Positions 19,769-31,637 of a DNA stretch of 64,000 bases are shown piece by piece. This DNA is from Planctomycetota bacterium (GTDB lineage: Bacteria; Planctomycetota; JAJSAM01; JAJVHW01), in contig JAJRPF010000047.1 of the NCBI GenBank assembly GCA_024280885.1, positions 1 to 64,000 on the forward strand, given 5' to 3'. The notes below the pieces were generated by a model. The model was not told where the DNA came from. It made no database searches and was given only the letters and a program-made list of their open reading frames with translations. The first letter of the stretch is position 1, and each line of letters begins with the position of its first letter. The position numbers and the translations under genes are program-made.

Positions 19769-21448
19769 CTACTCCTGCTCGCTCTTCGGCAACTCCAGCA
19801 CGAAGCGGACGAGTTGCCAGACCTGATCATCCGACAGCGCTTCCTGCGCGGGCATCGGCGTGCCGGGGATGCCGATCCGGAAGCGCTTGAAGAGCTCGGT
19901 CGGCTCGGAGCCACCGTGGAATCTGCCCGTCGTCAGATTGCGTGCGCGGATCGGATTGCCGAGCGTGTCGAGCAATTCCTGCGGGCCGTCGCCGCGGCCA
20001 GTCGGACCGTGGCATGACGCACAGTTGTCGGCGAAGATCGTAGCGGCAGCAGCCGCGTCGTACTTGAAGTCGGGGCTGCGCGCCGGGACGACCAGCGGCT
20101 CGCCGGGCGTCACGCGCTCGAGCGCGATCTCCTCGATCTCTTCGGGCTCGATGTCATCGTCGTCGGCGAACGCCTCGGTCAGCTCTGCGGTCACTCCTCG
20201 CAGACGAATGCTCCGCAGGAAGTCGATGAGCAGGCGCACCTCTGTGTCGGTGAACTGCGGGTCGGAGGGCATCTCCTCGATCCCTCTTCCCGTTGCGATC
20301 GTGCGTCGAAGATCCTCGTCTGTGGCCACTCCCTCCATGGTCGAGACGTAGCGGAATGGCTCGCGCAGGAAGTTGCGAGGGCGTGTGCCGATGGTCGCGG
20401 CAGCCGGGCCGTCGCCCGCTCCTGTCGGTCCGTGACACGCGGCGCAGAACATCTTGAAGAGCTCTTCGCCCGTGACGGCCCGGTCGGCGTCGCCTCTCAT
20501 GGTGCGGGGGCGCGGAGTGTGGCTTGCGGGGGCGCTCTTGCGATGGAGACTCATGACGAAGAGCGTCAGCGATCGGTTCTGCTCCGGCGTCAGGTCGAGG
20601 GGCGGCATCACGGTGCCGGGCGAGATCGTGGCGGGGGACTCGAAGTGCTCGGAGAGCCATTGCTGGACGGTGTGCTCGCCCTTGACGTGTGTGAAGTCGA
20701 AGTCGTGGGCTTCCTTGTCACCGATGTGCGTCAGATCAGCTCCCAGGTCGCCGCCGCCACCGCGGTACTTGTGGCAGCCGAGGCAGCCGGACTCGACCAT
20801 GAGACGCTTGCCCTCGGCGAGCACCTCGACACCGGGGAGGTCGAGTCGGAGCGACGCGCGGTCGATCTCGGGGCGTGTCACTTCGTCCGCACCGGAGCCG
20901 GTGCCCCCCGCGTAGAGATCCGCCTGTCCTCCGTAGAGATCGAGCTCGTAGTGGCAGCGGCCGCAGCTCGTATAGATCGCGTCGCCACGCAAGAGCGGAT
21001 GCTCCGTGTGGCGCACGGGCTCGCCGGTGTCGAGATGCCCGTGCGCGGTCCCACGCGTCGTCGCGCGACCCTGGCCTTGATGGCAAATCGTGCAGCCGAA
21101 TTTCTCGGACGGGTGGAGCTTGAGCGTTCGTCCGGGATGAGCGCGCAGCGGTTGTTCCGCGTCCGCCATCGTCGGGTTCTCAATCCCCACGTGGCACGTG
21201 ACGCAGCGGTCCACCGTGCGCAATTCGCGCAGGAAGATCTGCTTCGGTTCGATGACGAACGCATTCGCCGATCGGAGCGCCGCATCGGTGTCCGCGTTGG
21301 CGACGAGAGCTTCGCTGTACTCCCACTGAGCGGAGCGCCATTCGCCGCTGAAGTTGTCGCGGTATGCTTCGCTTGCGAGCGCGCCGATCGTCAGCAACGA
21401 GCTGCCGAGCAGGACGATCTTCATCACAGTGATCTGGTCGGTTGCCAT
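19769..21448 (-). CDS. Hexaheme c-type cytochrome, membrane-anchored, of the Rieske/cytochrome b complex
   Basis: Six CxxCH motifs (CVTCH, CTICH, CGRCH, CLGCH, CAACH, CASCH); N-terminal TM. Confidence 0.92.
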   Translation of the reverse strand: MATDQITVMKIVLLGSSLLTIGALASEAYRDNFSGEWRSAQWEYSEALVANADTDAALRSANAFVIEPKQIFLRELRTVDRCVTCHVGIENPTMADAEQPLRAHPGRTLKLHPSEKFGCTICHQGQGRATTRGTAHGHLDTGEPVRHTEHPLLRGDAIYTSCGRCHYELDLYGGQADLYAGGTGSGADEVTRPEIDRASLRLDLPGVEVLAEGKRLMVESGCLGCHKYRGGGGDLGADLTHIGDKEAHDFDFTHVKGEHTVQQWLSEHFESPATISPGTVMPPLDLTPEQNRSLTLFVMSLHRKSAPASHTPRPRTMRGDADRAVTGEELFKMFCAACHGPTGAGDGPAAATIGTRPRNFLREPFRYVSTMEGVATDEDLRRTIATGRGIEEMPSDPQFTDTEVRLLIDFLRSIRLRGVTAELTEAFADDDDIEPEEIEEIALERVTPGEPLVVPARSPDFKYDAAAAATIFADNCASCHGPTGRGDGPQELLDTLGNPIRARNLTTGRFHGGSEPTELFKRFRIGIPGTPMPAQEALSDDQVWQLVRFVLELPKSEQE

Positions 21449-21536
21449 GGTGACCCTTCTCCGGGTGCGCGTTTCAGCGGAACGTTGCTATGCCTTGTGG
21501 ATGCGTCGTGTGGGTGCGTCTCGGCGACGTGCTCGG

Positions 21537-22292
21537 TCAGTGCGTCGGCCAGTCGCTTTGTGACCAGTAGAAGTCCCAGTTCGGACCTCGGTGGACCGTT
21601 GCGAAGTACGTCAGGATCAGGAAGCCGACGAGGAAGCACGTGAAGACTGCGATGGCTCCCATGCGCGTCGATTTGGTTGCGCGCACGATCCCGAGCGACC
21701 ACGCGGCGAAGAGTGCGACGAGTACGGTGCCCGGGTTGAAGAGCGTGATCACGATCTGCGGCACCTTCGCGGTCGCCTCCCAGTTGCGTAGCCAACCGAG
21801 TTGCACGGTGAAGACCAGCATCCCGACGACCGTCAATACGCCGTAGCCGACGCTCGCGAGCGCGATCCGCTTGCCCTTGCGCCCGCTGAACCAGACGCCC
21901 GAGTCTTCCTTCTCGCGGTCGAGATAGGGGATGAGCGCCAGGCCGAGTATGACGATCCCGGGGATGCCGACGCCGCCCATGAAGGCCGAGTAGGACACGA
22001 GCTCTTGGAGACCGAGGAAGTACCACGGTGCCTTGGCGGGGTTCTCCGGCACGTTCGGATTCGCGTGTTCCACGAGTGGTGCATCAATGAACACGCCGAG
22101 CAGCGTCACAGCGAGGATCGTTGCCATGCTGACGGCGGCGATCACATAGATCACGTTGGGCCACGTCGTGACGGTATTGCGTGGGTTGCGGTTGACGAGC
22201 GGCGTGGTGCCCTTGACGAGCGCCATCAAGCCGTAGGTCTTGAGTATTTTCGTCTGGGCGCCGGTCGTCGCCGTCGTCGTTGCCGGGACCAT
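21537..22292 (-). CDS. Cytochrome b C-terminal-domain subunit (PetD/subunit IV-like)
   Basis: 'PENPAKAPWYFLGLQELVSYSAFMGGVGIPGIVILGLALIPYLDRE'. Confidence 0.9.
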   Translation of the reverse strand: MVPATTTATTGAQTKILKTYGLMALVKGTTPLVNRNPRNTVTTWPNVIYVIAAVSMATILAVTLLGVFIDAPLVEHANPNVPENPAKAPWYFLGLQELVSYSAFMGGVGIPGIVILGLALIPYLDREKEDSGVWFSGRKGKRIALASVGYGVLTVVGMLVFTVQLGWLRNWEATAKVPQIVITLFNPGTVLVALFAAWSLGIVRATKSTRMGAIAVFTCFLVGFLILTYFATVHRGPNWDFYWSQSDWPTH

Positions 22293-22295
22293 GTC

Positions 22296-23126
22296 CTAGT
22301 CATCGGCGGACTTCGGCCGCGCGATCCCGCCGTCCTTTCGCACGCGCCACATGTACACCGCGATCATCACGACGAGCGCGACTGGAATCACCATCACATG
22401 CAACATGTAGAAGCGGATGAGAGCTTCCTCGCCCACATGATGCGCGCCGAGAAGCAGCTCTTTCTGCATTCCCCCGATGTCGAAATGCTGCGTGATACCG
22501 AGGGCGTCGGTCAGTTCACGAGGCGACTCGGCGATGTTGGCGCCGATCGTGATCGCCCAGAACGCGAGTTGGTCCCAGGGAAGCAGATAGCCGGTGAAGC
22601 TGGCCGCGAACGTGAGGACGAAGAGACTCATTCCGATGAGCCAGTTGAAGCGTCGCGGTCCCTTGTACGACGCGGTGTAGAACGCGCGCGCCATGTGCAG
22701 GATGACGCAGATGACCATGCCGTGCGCCGCCCACCGATGGATGTTGCGCATCGCGCGTCCGGTCGGGACGACGTACATGATGTCGAGCATCGACGTGTAC
22801 GCGTCCTCGACCGACGGCTTGTAGTAGACCATCAGCAGGACGCCGGTGACGCACAGCACGAAGAAGAGCACCATCGTGGCGACGCCGAGCCCGAGCGTCG
22901 CCCGGGCCTTGATCGCGTGCAGGTGAGTGCGCGTCGGTAGAATGTGCAGAAAGAAATTCGACGAGACGGTCTCCGCGCGCGTGCGGTCCGATGTCGGCGG
23001 GCCGTGGCGGAAGATGGAATCGCGAAGAGCCTTCGGCGTCGAGCGCAGGTTCTGTATGAACTCGCTCATCGCCCCTGGATCCCCTGGCTCGCGGTCCGGC
23101 GGTCGGTTCTCGTCTGCGGTGGTCAT
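22296..23126 (-). CDS. Cytochrome b N-terminal-domain subunit (PetB-like, diheme b)
   Basis: 'RNIHRWAAHGMVICVILHMARAFYTASYKGPRRFNWLIG', 'GYLLPWDQLAFWA'. Confidence 0.93.
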   Translation of the reverse strand: MTTADENRPPDREPGDPGAMSEFIQNLRSTPKALRDSIFRHGPPTSDRTRAETVSSNFFLHILPTRTHLHAIKARATLGLGVATMVLFFVLCVTGVLLMVYYKPSVEDAYTSMLDIMYVVPTGRAMRNIHRWAAHGMVICVILHMARAFYTASYKGPRRFNWLIGMSLFVLTFAASFTGYLLPWDQLAFWAITIGANIAESPRELTDALGITQHFDIGGMQKELLLGAHHVGEEALIRFYMLHVMVIPVALVVMIAVYMWRVRKDGGIARPKSADD

Positions 23127-23171
23127 TGCGTCAGCACTCCGTGTTCCGGCGACATGTTCTGGCGACAGGGC

Positions 23172-23666
23172 TCAGGCGGTTACGGCCGTTCCGGGGGACA
23201 CTTCTGTCAGCTTGTCCGCGATCAGATCGCCCTCGGGCGAGAAGCTGAGCGCGATCCAGAGGAGTCCGCGCGGAGCGGGGCCACCGGTCACCTCGCCCGC
23301 AGAGCTGAATTGCGAGCCATGACAGGGACACTTGAATGCGCCGTCGTCGAGTCTCGTCACGATGCAGCCGAGGTGGGTGCAAACGGACGAGAGAGCGTGA
23401 AAACCCTGCTCGTCGCGGAAGAGCCACAGGTGGTGCTCCGAGAAGTACGTGGCGGAGTCGAGGGCGAAACGGTCCGGGCGACCCAGTTTGACGCGCGGGC
23501 TCGACTCCGGAAAGACGCCGGGCATCGGCAGGCGCGCTGCCCCGAGAGCCGCGAGCACGAACGCGCTGGCCGCAGACCAGGCCGCAGCGAGCCCGAGGAA
23601 ATCCCGCCGCGGCACCGGTTCCTCGAAGCGCCGTGACTGCTTCAGATCACTCGTGGCCTGCGTCAT
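23172..23666 (-). CDS. Rieske 2Fe-2S protein
   Basis: 'CTHLGCIV...CPCHGSQFSSAGEVTGGPAPRGL'; Arg-rich N-terminus plus TM. Confidence 0.95.
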   Translation of the reverse strand: MTQATSDLKQSRRFEEPVPRRDFLGLAAAWSAASAFVLAALGAARLPMPGVFPESSPRVKLGRPDRFALDSATYFSEHHLWLFRDEQGFHALSSVCTHLGCIVTRLDDGAFKCPCHGSQFSSAGEVTGGPAPRGLLWIALSFSPEGDLIADKLTEVSPGTAVTA

Positions 23667-25620
23667 GGCGAACCTCCGTCGCAGCCGGTGCAGTTCCGGG
23701 TGCCCACTTGGTGGCGAATGTCAGTCGTTCCATCGTGATGGCTCCGGTCGGGCAGCGCACCGCACACAGTCCGCAGCGGATGCAGGCATCCTCGTCCTTG
23801 ACGATCGCCGACATCTCCGCGAGTTCGGCCGGCCCGAAGTGCGCGCGCAACGTCGCGGCAACCTCGGGGTCACCGACCAAGCGATCCGCCGACACCAACT
23901 CAAGGCAGGTCTCGGGACAGATGTCGGCGCAACCGCCGCAGAGGATGCACTTCTCGGAGTCGAAGATCGTATTGACCCCGCAGTCGAGGCAGCGCGACGC
24001 TTCGCGTACGGCTTCTTTGACCCCGAAGCCCGACTCGACGCTGGCCGTCTGACTCGCGCGGCGTTCTTCTACGGGCGCAGCCGGGATCTCGGTGCGCGGG
24101 AGCTTCTCGTAGCTTGCTTCGCGCTTGAAGTTGGGTATCTCGACGTGCTTGTGTGTCGTTGCTGCTACCAGCGGTGCGCCCTGCAGATGCTCTACGATGT
24201 GCCGCGCACAGCTCTTGCCGCTGGCCACCGCATCGATCAGGAGTTTCGTTCCGTAGGCAACGTCGCCCGCGACGAAGACGTCTCGTGCGGTCGTGGTGAG
24301 GATGTCGGGATCGCACTCGATGAGCCCGCGCTCGGTGACGCGCACATCGCCGTCCGGGTCGATGAACGAGAGGTCCGGGACCTGGCCGACCGACCAGATA
24401 ACCGAGTCGGCCTCGATCACGGTCTTGTCGTCGGCGTCGAATTGCGGCGCGAAGCGGCCCTGGTCGTCGAGCACGCGCAGGCACTTCTGGAACGTCACGG
24501 AGCGCACGCTTCCGTCGTCGTTACGGTCGATCGACACCGGGCCGAGGGAGGCCCGCAGCATCACGCCCTCTTCGTGGCCTTCCAGGATCTCGACGTCGTC
24601 TGCTGGCATGTCGTCGATGCTCTCGAGGCAGCAGAGATGGACGGACTCGACACTCGCCCCTCGCTCGGTCCGCTGTCGGAGCACGCTGCGCGAGATGTCG
24701 TACGAGACCTGACGAATGACCGTGCGCGAGACGTCGAACGCAACGTTGCCGCCGCCAATGACCACGACGCGACGTCCCAGATGCCGGAGGGTCGAGTCTT
24801 CGCCGTGATCGCGCAGCGCCACGTCGCGCAGAAACTCCACGCCTCCGAAGACGCCAGGGCCCTCGGAACCGGGGATGGAGACCATGCGTGAACGCTTGGC
24901 TCCGACGGCGATCAACGTCGCCGCGAACTGCGCTCGGATCTCGGCAAGAGTGATGTCCACGCCGACCTGCGTATCGCAGACAAACTCCACGCCGAGTGCG
25001 CGGATGACGTCCACTTCGCCGCGGATCACATCGCGCGGCAAGCGATATTCGGGGATGCCGACGGCCAGCATCCCGGCCGGGACCGGCTCCATCTCGAAGA
25101 TCGTGGGGCGATAGCCCTGCAGCGCGAGATCGTGAGCTGCGGCGAGGCCCGCGGGCCCGGAGCCGATGATCGCCACCTTGGGACCTGTCCGGGTGACCGG
25201 ATCGGCGATGCCAGCGGTCTTCGGGAGCGCGCTCAGTTCCTCCGCTGCGGTGCACTCCCGATCTGGCGCGTGCGCGAGCGTGCGCGACAGTGCGTCGAGC
25301 GGGTCGGCGGCGCCTGTGCCCCACGCCTCGGGGCCGTGACGCTCCGTGACGAAGCGCTTGAGCGCGCGAATAGCGACGGGTTCGTCGATGTCGCCGCGTC
25401 GGCAGGCGGATTCGCACGGCGCACCGCAGACGCGGGCACAGATGCTCGCCAATGGATTGGGCGCACGCGCGGTGAGATACGCCGCCGAGAAATCGGACGC
25501 AGCGATTGCGCGCACGTAGCCGCGCGCGTCGGTGTTGACCGGGCATGCGGCCTGGCACTTGATCTGGCGTAGCCAGTAGTCGTCGCTTGGGATCTCGACG
25601 TTCAGCTTGGGGCGTTCCAC
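23647..25620 (-). CDS. GltD-like FAD/NAD(P)-dependent oxidoreductase with C-terminal 2x[4Fe-4S] ferredoxin domain
   Basis: N-terminal Cys cluster 'CQAACPVNT...CARVCGAPCESACRRG'; 'VAIIGSGPAGLAAAHDLALQGY'; 'VVVIGGGNVAFDVSRTV'; 'CILCGGCADICPETC', 'CIRCGLCAVRCPTGAI'. Confidence 0.92.
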   Translation of the reverse strand: MERPKLNVEIPSDDYWLRQIKCQAACPVNTDARGYVRAIAASDFSAAYLTARAPNPLASICARVCGAPCESACRRGDIDEPVAIRALKRFVTERHGPEAWGTGAADPLDALSRTLAHAPDRECTAAEELSALPKTAGIADPVTRTGPKVAIIGSGPAGLAAAHDLALQGYRPTIFEMEPVPAGMLAVGIPEYRLPRDVIRGEVDVIRALGVEFVCDTQVGVDITLAEIRAQFAATLIAVGAKRSRMVSIPGSEGPGVFGGVEFLRDVALRDHGEDSTLRHLGRRVVVIGGGNVAFDVSRTVIRQVSYDISRSVLRQRTERGASVESVHLCCLESIDDMPADDVEILEGHEEGVMLRASLGPVSIDRNDDGSVRSVTFQKCLRVLDDQGRFAPQFDADDKTVIEADSVIWSVGQVPDLSFIDPDGDVRVTERGLIECDPDILTTTARDVFVAGDVAYGTKLLIDAVASGKSCARHIVEHLQGAPLVAATTHKHVEIPNFKREASYEKLPRTEIPAAPVEERRASQTASVESGFGVKEAVREASRCLDCGVNTIFDSEKCILCGGCADICPETCLELVSADRLVGDPEVAATLRAHFGPAELAEMSAIVKDEDACIRCGLCAVRCPTGAITMERLTFATKWAPGTAPAATEVRHDAGHE

Positions 25621-27044
<1,424 letters not shown>

Positions 27045-27048
<4 letters not shown>

Positions 27049-29048
27049 GCCGTCACCTCCCGCGGCAGGAAGACGGGCAGCGTGACACGGATGAGCGCAC
27101 CGCCTCCCGCTGCGTCGCAGACCTCGATCGTGCCCTTGTGGCTCTGCACGAGCCCGTGGCAGATGGACAGTCCGAGACCGGTGCCGCGGCCCTCCGGTTT
27201 GGTCGTATAGAACGGCTCCAAGACGTGTGCGCGTTCGGATGTCGGGATGCCGGGCCCCTCGTCTGCCACCTCGACGACGACGCGCTTCGACGACGTGGGC
27301 TGCGACCCGGGCACGTTGCGCGTGGTGATCCGGATCGTGCCGCCGTCGGTCATCGCGTCGATGGCGTTCCCGACGAGATTGATGACGACCTGCTGCAACT
27401 CGTTCGAGTTGCCGTACGTCTGCGCCAGATCCGAAGCCAGCGCCAGCTCGACGGTGACCGACGACCCACGGAAACGAGGTTCGAGGAAGTCCCGTGCGCG
27501 GCGGATGACCTCGTTCAAGTCGGTGGCGGAGCGGAGACCGCTCGACGGCCGCGCGAACGCCAGGAGACCGCCGGTGATCCCGGCGATCCGATCCGCATAC
27601 GTGACGATCTTCTCGAGTTCCTGCGCGACTTTGGGCGGCATCGCGTCGCCGGTGAAGTTCTGGAGCAAGAGCCGGGCCTTCGCGCTGATGACTCCGACGG
27701 GGTTGTTGACCTCGTGGGCGACGTTGCCGGCGAGCTCACCGATTGCGGCCAGCTTACTGGTCTGCGCGACGCCGGCTTCGGCAACGCGTCGCGCCGTGAC
27801 GTCCTGCACGAGTTCGACCACCTGCGCAGGTTCGCCCTGCTCGTCGAGTACCGGCGTTGCGGTGACAAGCAGGTAGCGACGGCCACCCGTGGGCCGCTCG
27901 ATCACGAACTCGCGCTCTGTCGTGCGTTGTGTAGCGACGGCACCCGCCACCAGGTCGGCTGCCGGATCCGTGCCATCGGTGCTCGCGAACTCCGCCACGT
28001 CCCCGAGCCACTTGTCGGCGCGCGCATTCCGCCACTCGGTGCGCCCCTCGGCATCGCAAACGGCGAGACCTGCTCCGGAGGCATCGACCACTCCCTCGAG
28101 GCGCAACTTCTCCGCCACTGCGTGCTTCGCGGCGCCGACGAGCTTGCGTTCGGTGCGGCGCAGTCGCCCCGCGATCAACGTCGTGAAGTACGTCGAGCAG
28201 AAGAGCAGCAGAAGCATCACGACGACGTGACTGACGACAAAGCGCAGTTCGTGCGATGAGTGGATCGCGTTCTCCGCGTCGTGCGGGTGGAGTTGCAGTG
28301 TGAAGTGATCAACGACGTGCGCCATCTCGGCGAACCCGAGCCCTGCGTAGAGGATGACTGCCACGCCGGCGAGCAGGAAGGCGTGGCCGCGCGGGAGAAG
28401 GATGCCCGCAAGGATCACGTGGAAGATGTAGACCGCGCTGAGCGAGTTCTCCAGGCCTCCCGAGTAGTGCAGCAGAAGGGTGAGAATAGTGAGGTCCGTG
28501 GCGACCTGCGCCAGCACGAATGCTTCCTTGTGCCCGTGCGTGGGAACGGCGCGTGCCAAAACGATGTTGGCACCGACCAAGAGCAGCGTCAGCGCGACCA
28601 GGGGAGGGAGGACCTCGTCAGGTAGCAATCGCGTGACCGGCACGGCGATGATGACGGATGCCGCCACGACCGTGACAGCGAACCACCGCAGCCCGACGAA
28701 CCACTCGGCGTTCCGCCGGACCACGGAGGGTTCCGGTGCCCACGCGAAGCCGGGCCCGCTCTCGCGCACGCGATCGCTCGCACTCTGCCGACACAGATAG
28801 TGCCGCGCGACGATCCATCCGACGATTGCCGCGACGGCGAGCCCGCGGATCGCGTGAGCTGTGCGTACCGCGGCGACGGAAATCTCCGGGAGGGCCCATA
28901 CCTCCAGCGCGTGTTCTGTGCCAAAGGCAAGCAGCGTTGCCACAAGGCACTTCGCAGCGAGCGTCCAGACGTCGCCCGCGGAGCGTGCTTCGCCGCACGG
29001 TGTGGGCGCTGCGCCCGCTCCATCGTGTTCCGTGGATCGACCTGCCAT
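27045..29048 (-). CDS. Membrane sensor histidine kinase with PAS domain
   Basis: Multiple TM helices; H-box 'GELAGNVAHEVNNPVGVI'; 'ADEGPGIPTSERAHVLEPFYTTKPEGRGTGLGLSICHGLV'; stop overlaps the regulator ATG. Confidence 0.92.
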
Positions 29049-29361
29049 AGGGAGTTCTCCCGTCACGAACCTATTGAGGCTCGTGATGTTCCCACCGACA
29101 GCGGTTGCGTTTCGATCCATTTCGCGTCTCGTGTCCCTGCGTTGCAAGCTGCGGACCACCGCGAAGCGACGCGCAGTCGGCTCTTCGAATTGTCGTGGTA
29201 CGGCCTCGGCCGAGGACGCCGCCAGCACCTGTCGCGCGTGTCACATGAATGTGAAACTCGACCGCCGATTTCTCACGAACGAGACGCCGAAAGCGCGCCT
29301 GACCGCCCGATTCCTGCCTGCGGAACCCTCAGGAGCACGCGCAGGCGGCGCCGTCCGACAG

Positions 29362-29377
29362 CGGCACGCACCGTGCG
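29362..29377 (+). promoter_or_regulatory. Weak candidate sigma54 (-24/-12) promoter upstream of the porin gene
   Basis: CGGCAC-GCACC-GTGCG; GG-N10-GC spacing kept but two or more mismatches to TGGCAC-N5-TTGCA. Confidence 0.25.
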
Positions 29378-29445
29378 TCAGACCGCTGTCGAGCACTTCG
29401 CGCTCGGCCGGCAATCGCCGAGTGGCTCGTTTCTGGAGGTGTCGC

Positions 29446-30762
29446 GTGTTGCGTCCGAAAACCACATTCGCCCTGGCAGCATTCCTCGGGGTCTTCGCTG
29501 TAACAGCCCGAGCCGAGGACGCAGCCCCAGGGCCAGACAAGGAGCCGTCCGGCTCCGTATCACGCGCAGAATTCGATCGCTTGAGCAGGGCATTCGATGA
29601 GATGCGAGAGGCCTTTGATGTCTATCGATCCGACGCCGAGAAGCGCCAGACGATCGGCAGTTTGGCACCCGATCGAAGCGCGCTCGGGGAACAGGTCGAG
29701 TGGTTGACGTCGCGCATCGACGCGGGGCGATCTGGCCGCCAGCGCTTTGTCATGACGGGGTTCGCGACGATGTCGTACGCGGATCACGAGGGCAGCAACT
29801 CGAACTTCTCCGCCGCGTTCTCGCCGGTCTTTCTCTTTCGCATGACCGACCGCATTCTCCTCGAGGCCGAGCTGAGCGCGCGAGCGGGCGGAGAAGAGGA
29901 CGAGGTCGAGCTGGAATACGCGCAGGCGTCGTACGTCGCCACCGATTGGCTGACCCTCGCTGGTGGCAAGTTCCTGAGCCCTTTCGGTTCGTTCCAGGAG
30001 CGCTTGCATCCGAGTTGGATCAACAAGCTCCCGTCGAACCCGCTCATCTACGGCCACGACGGGGCGCTCGGCCCCGAAGGCATGCTCGGAGCCCAAGCGC
30101 GGGGTGCTATTCCGGTCAACGACTCCGGTGGAAAGGTGACGTACGCAGTCTGGATGTCCAACGGGCCGGGACTCGTGGACGAGGGCGAGGAAGCTGAGGA
30201 CGGCACGTCCCGCACCGGGCTTCTCGACTACGAGTCCGGTCGCGACAACAACAACGACAAGTCGTTCGGTACGCGACTCGCGTACATACCGGTTCCGGGC
30301 ATCGAGATCGGCGGATCGTACTGGGGCGGCCAGGCCGGCGCATCAGGCGGCGAGTTCCGGGACGTTGACTTCCGTCTCCTCGGAGCGGATTTCGTGGCGC
30401 AGTGGCGCGATGTTGACGCGGTCTCTGGCCACGTGGAAGTGCGCTCGGAGTGGATCTGGTCGGATGTCGATAACAACAACCTCTCGTACAACAACCGCCG
30501 CGACGGCGGCTACGTGCAGGTGGCGTATCGCCCGCACGTTGATGCAGCGGGCTCGGTGCTGAACGACTTCGAGGCGGCCGTTCGCTACGACAAGCTGGAC
30601 GTGCCCGGTGGGGCGCCACAGAACGACATGTCGGGCTGGACCGTCGGTCTCAGTTACTGGATGTCACCGACGTCCGTCCTGAAGTTCGCCGTCGAACTGC
30701 GTGACGTAGACGACGAGTCGGATCAGACGAACGTGCTCGTGCAGTGGGGTCTCGCGTTCTAA
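29446..30762 (+). CDS. Outer-membrane porin (phosphate-selective porin O/P-like)
   Basis: GTG start after TGGAGGT; signal peptide; N-terminal coiled coil; beta-strand pattern 'LLEAELSARAGGEEDEVELEYAQASYVATDWLTLAGGKFLSPFGSFQERLHPSWINKLP'. Confidence 0.8.
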   Translation: MLRPKTTFALAAFLGVFAVTARAEDAAPGPDKEPSGSVSRAEFDRLSRAFDEMREAFDVYRSDAEKRQTIGSLAPDRSALGEQVEWLTSRIDAGRSGRQRFVMTGFATMSYADHEGSNSNFSAAFSPVFLFRMTDRILLEAELSARAGGEEDEVELEYAQASYVATDWLTLAGGKFLSPFGSFQERLHPSWINKLPSNPLIYGHDGALGPEGMLGAQARGAIPVNDSGGKVTYAVWMSNGPGLVDEGEEAEDGTSRTGLLDYESGRDNNNDKSFGTRLAYIPVPGIEIGGSYWGGQAGASGGEFRDVDFRLLGADFVAQWRDVDAVSGHVEVRSEWIWSDVDNNNLSYNNRRDGGYVQVAYRPHVDAAGSVLNDFEAAVRYDKLDVPGGAPQNDMSGWTVGLSYWMSPTSVLKFAVELRDVDDESDQTNVLVQWGLAF

Positions 30763-30787
30763 GGACGCAGAGTTGGAGGTCGTGACC

Positions 30788-31621
30788 ATGACTATTCAGA
30801 AGCACCGAATTCAACTGATGGCAGCCATTCCGGCGGCGCTGCTGACGATTACAGTTCTTGCCGTGACGGTGGCTGCACCAGGTTGTGCAACATCCACAGA
30901 CAGCGAACCGGTGGCGGATCTCTCGCGTGCCGAAGCGCTCTTCGTCGAGAACTGCGCCTCGTGCCACGGCGTCAGCGGTGACGGCCGCGGCCCGATGGCA
31001 TCACTGCTGCAGGTCCGACCGCGGAACTTCAGCGACGAGGAGTTCCGCTACGTCTCGGCCCCGGGCGGTCCGCCGACGCAGGACGACCTCGTCCAGACGA
31101 TCCGAGGCGGGCGAACGATGGGGCAGATGCCCGCGTTCCCGTACCTCGATCACACCGACGCGCGCCTTCTCGCGGACTATGTCCGCAAGCTCCGCGAGAC
31201 GGGGGTCGCGAAGATGCTCGTGGTGGAGTTCGCCGACGACGACGAGATCGAACCCGATGAGATCGCTGAGATTGCGGAGGAGCGCGTCGCGCCGGGCGAT
31301 CCGGTCGCCATCGTAGGCCCCTCCGCGGAGTTCCGGATCGACACGGAGCGTGGCCGGGCCCTCTACGCAGACAATTGTTCTTCCTGCCATGGCGCCAGTG
31401 GGCGCGGTGACGGTCTGGACCTCCCGAAGGACGAACTCGGCAATCCCATCGAGGTGCGCGACATCACGTCGGGCCGCTTCAATGGCGGGGCCGCTCCGAT
31501 GGAGATGTTCAAACGCATCCGTTGCGGCATCCCCGGCACTCCCATGCCGGAGGCGTCCGCACTGAGTAACGACGAGGTCTGGCAGCTCGTGCACTACGTC
31601 GATCTGCTGGCCGGAAACTGA
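30788..31621 (+). CDS. Diheme c-type cytochrome, paralogous to the C-terminal half of the hexaheme protein
   Basis: Two CxxCH motifs (CASCH, CSSCH); long collinear similarity to the C-terminus of the 19769-21448 product. Confidence 0.92.
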   Translation: MTIQKHRIQLMAAIPAALLTITVLAVTVAAPGCATSTDSEPVADLSRAEALFVENCASCHGVSGDGRGPMASLLQVRPRNFSDEEFRYVSAPGGPPTQDDLVQTIRGGRTMGQMPAFPYLDHTDARLLADYVRKLRETGVAKMLVVEFADDDEIEPDEIAEIAEERVAPGDPVAIVGPSAEFRIDTERGRALYADNCSSCHGASGRGDGLDLPKDELGNPIEVRDITSGRFNGGAAPMEMFKRIRCGIPGTPMPEASALSNDEVWQLVHYVDLLAGN

Positions 31622-31637
31622 TGAAATCGGAGACCAC

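Noticed and set aside
28861-29445. N-terminal extension of the porin ORF
   Set aside because: Runs antisense through the sensor kinase start; signal peptide and RBS support GTG at 29446
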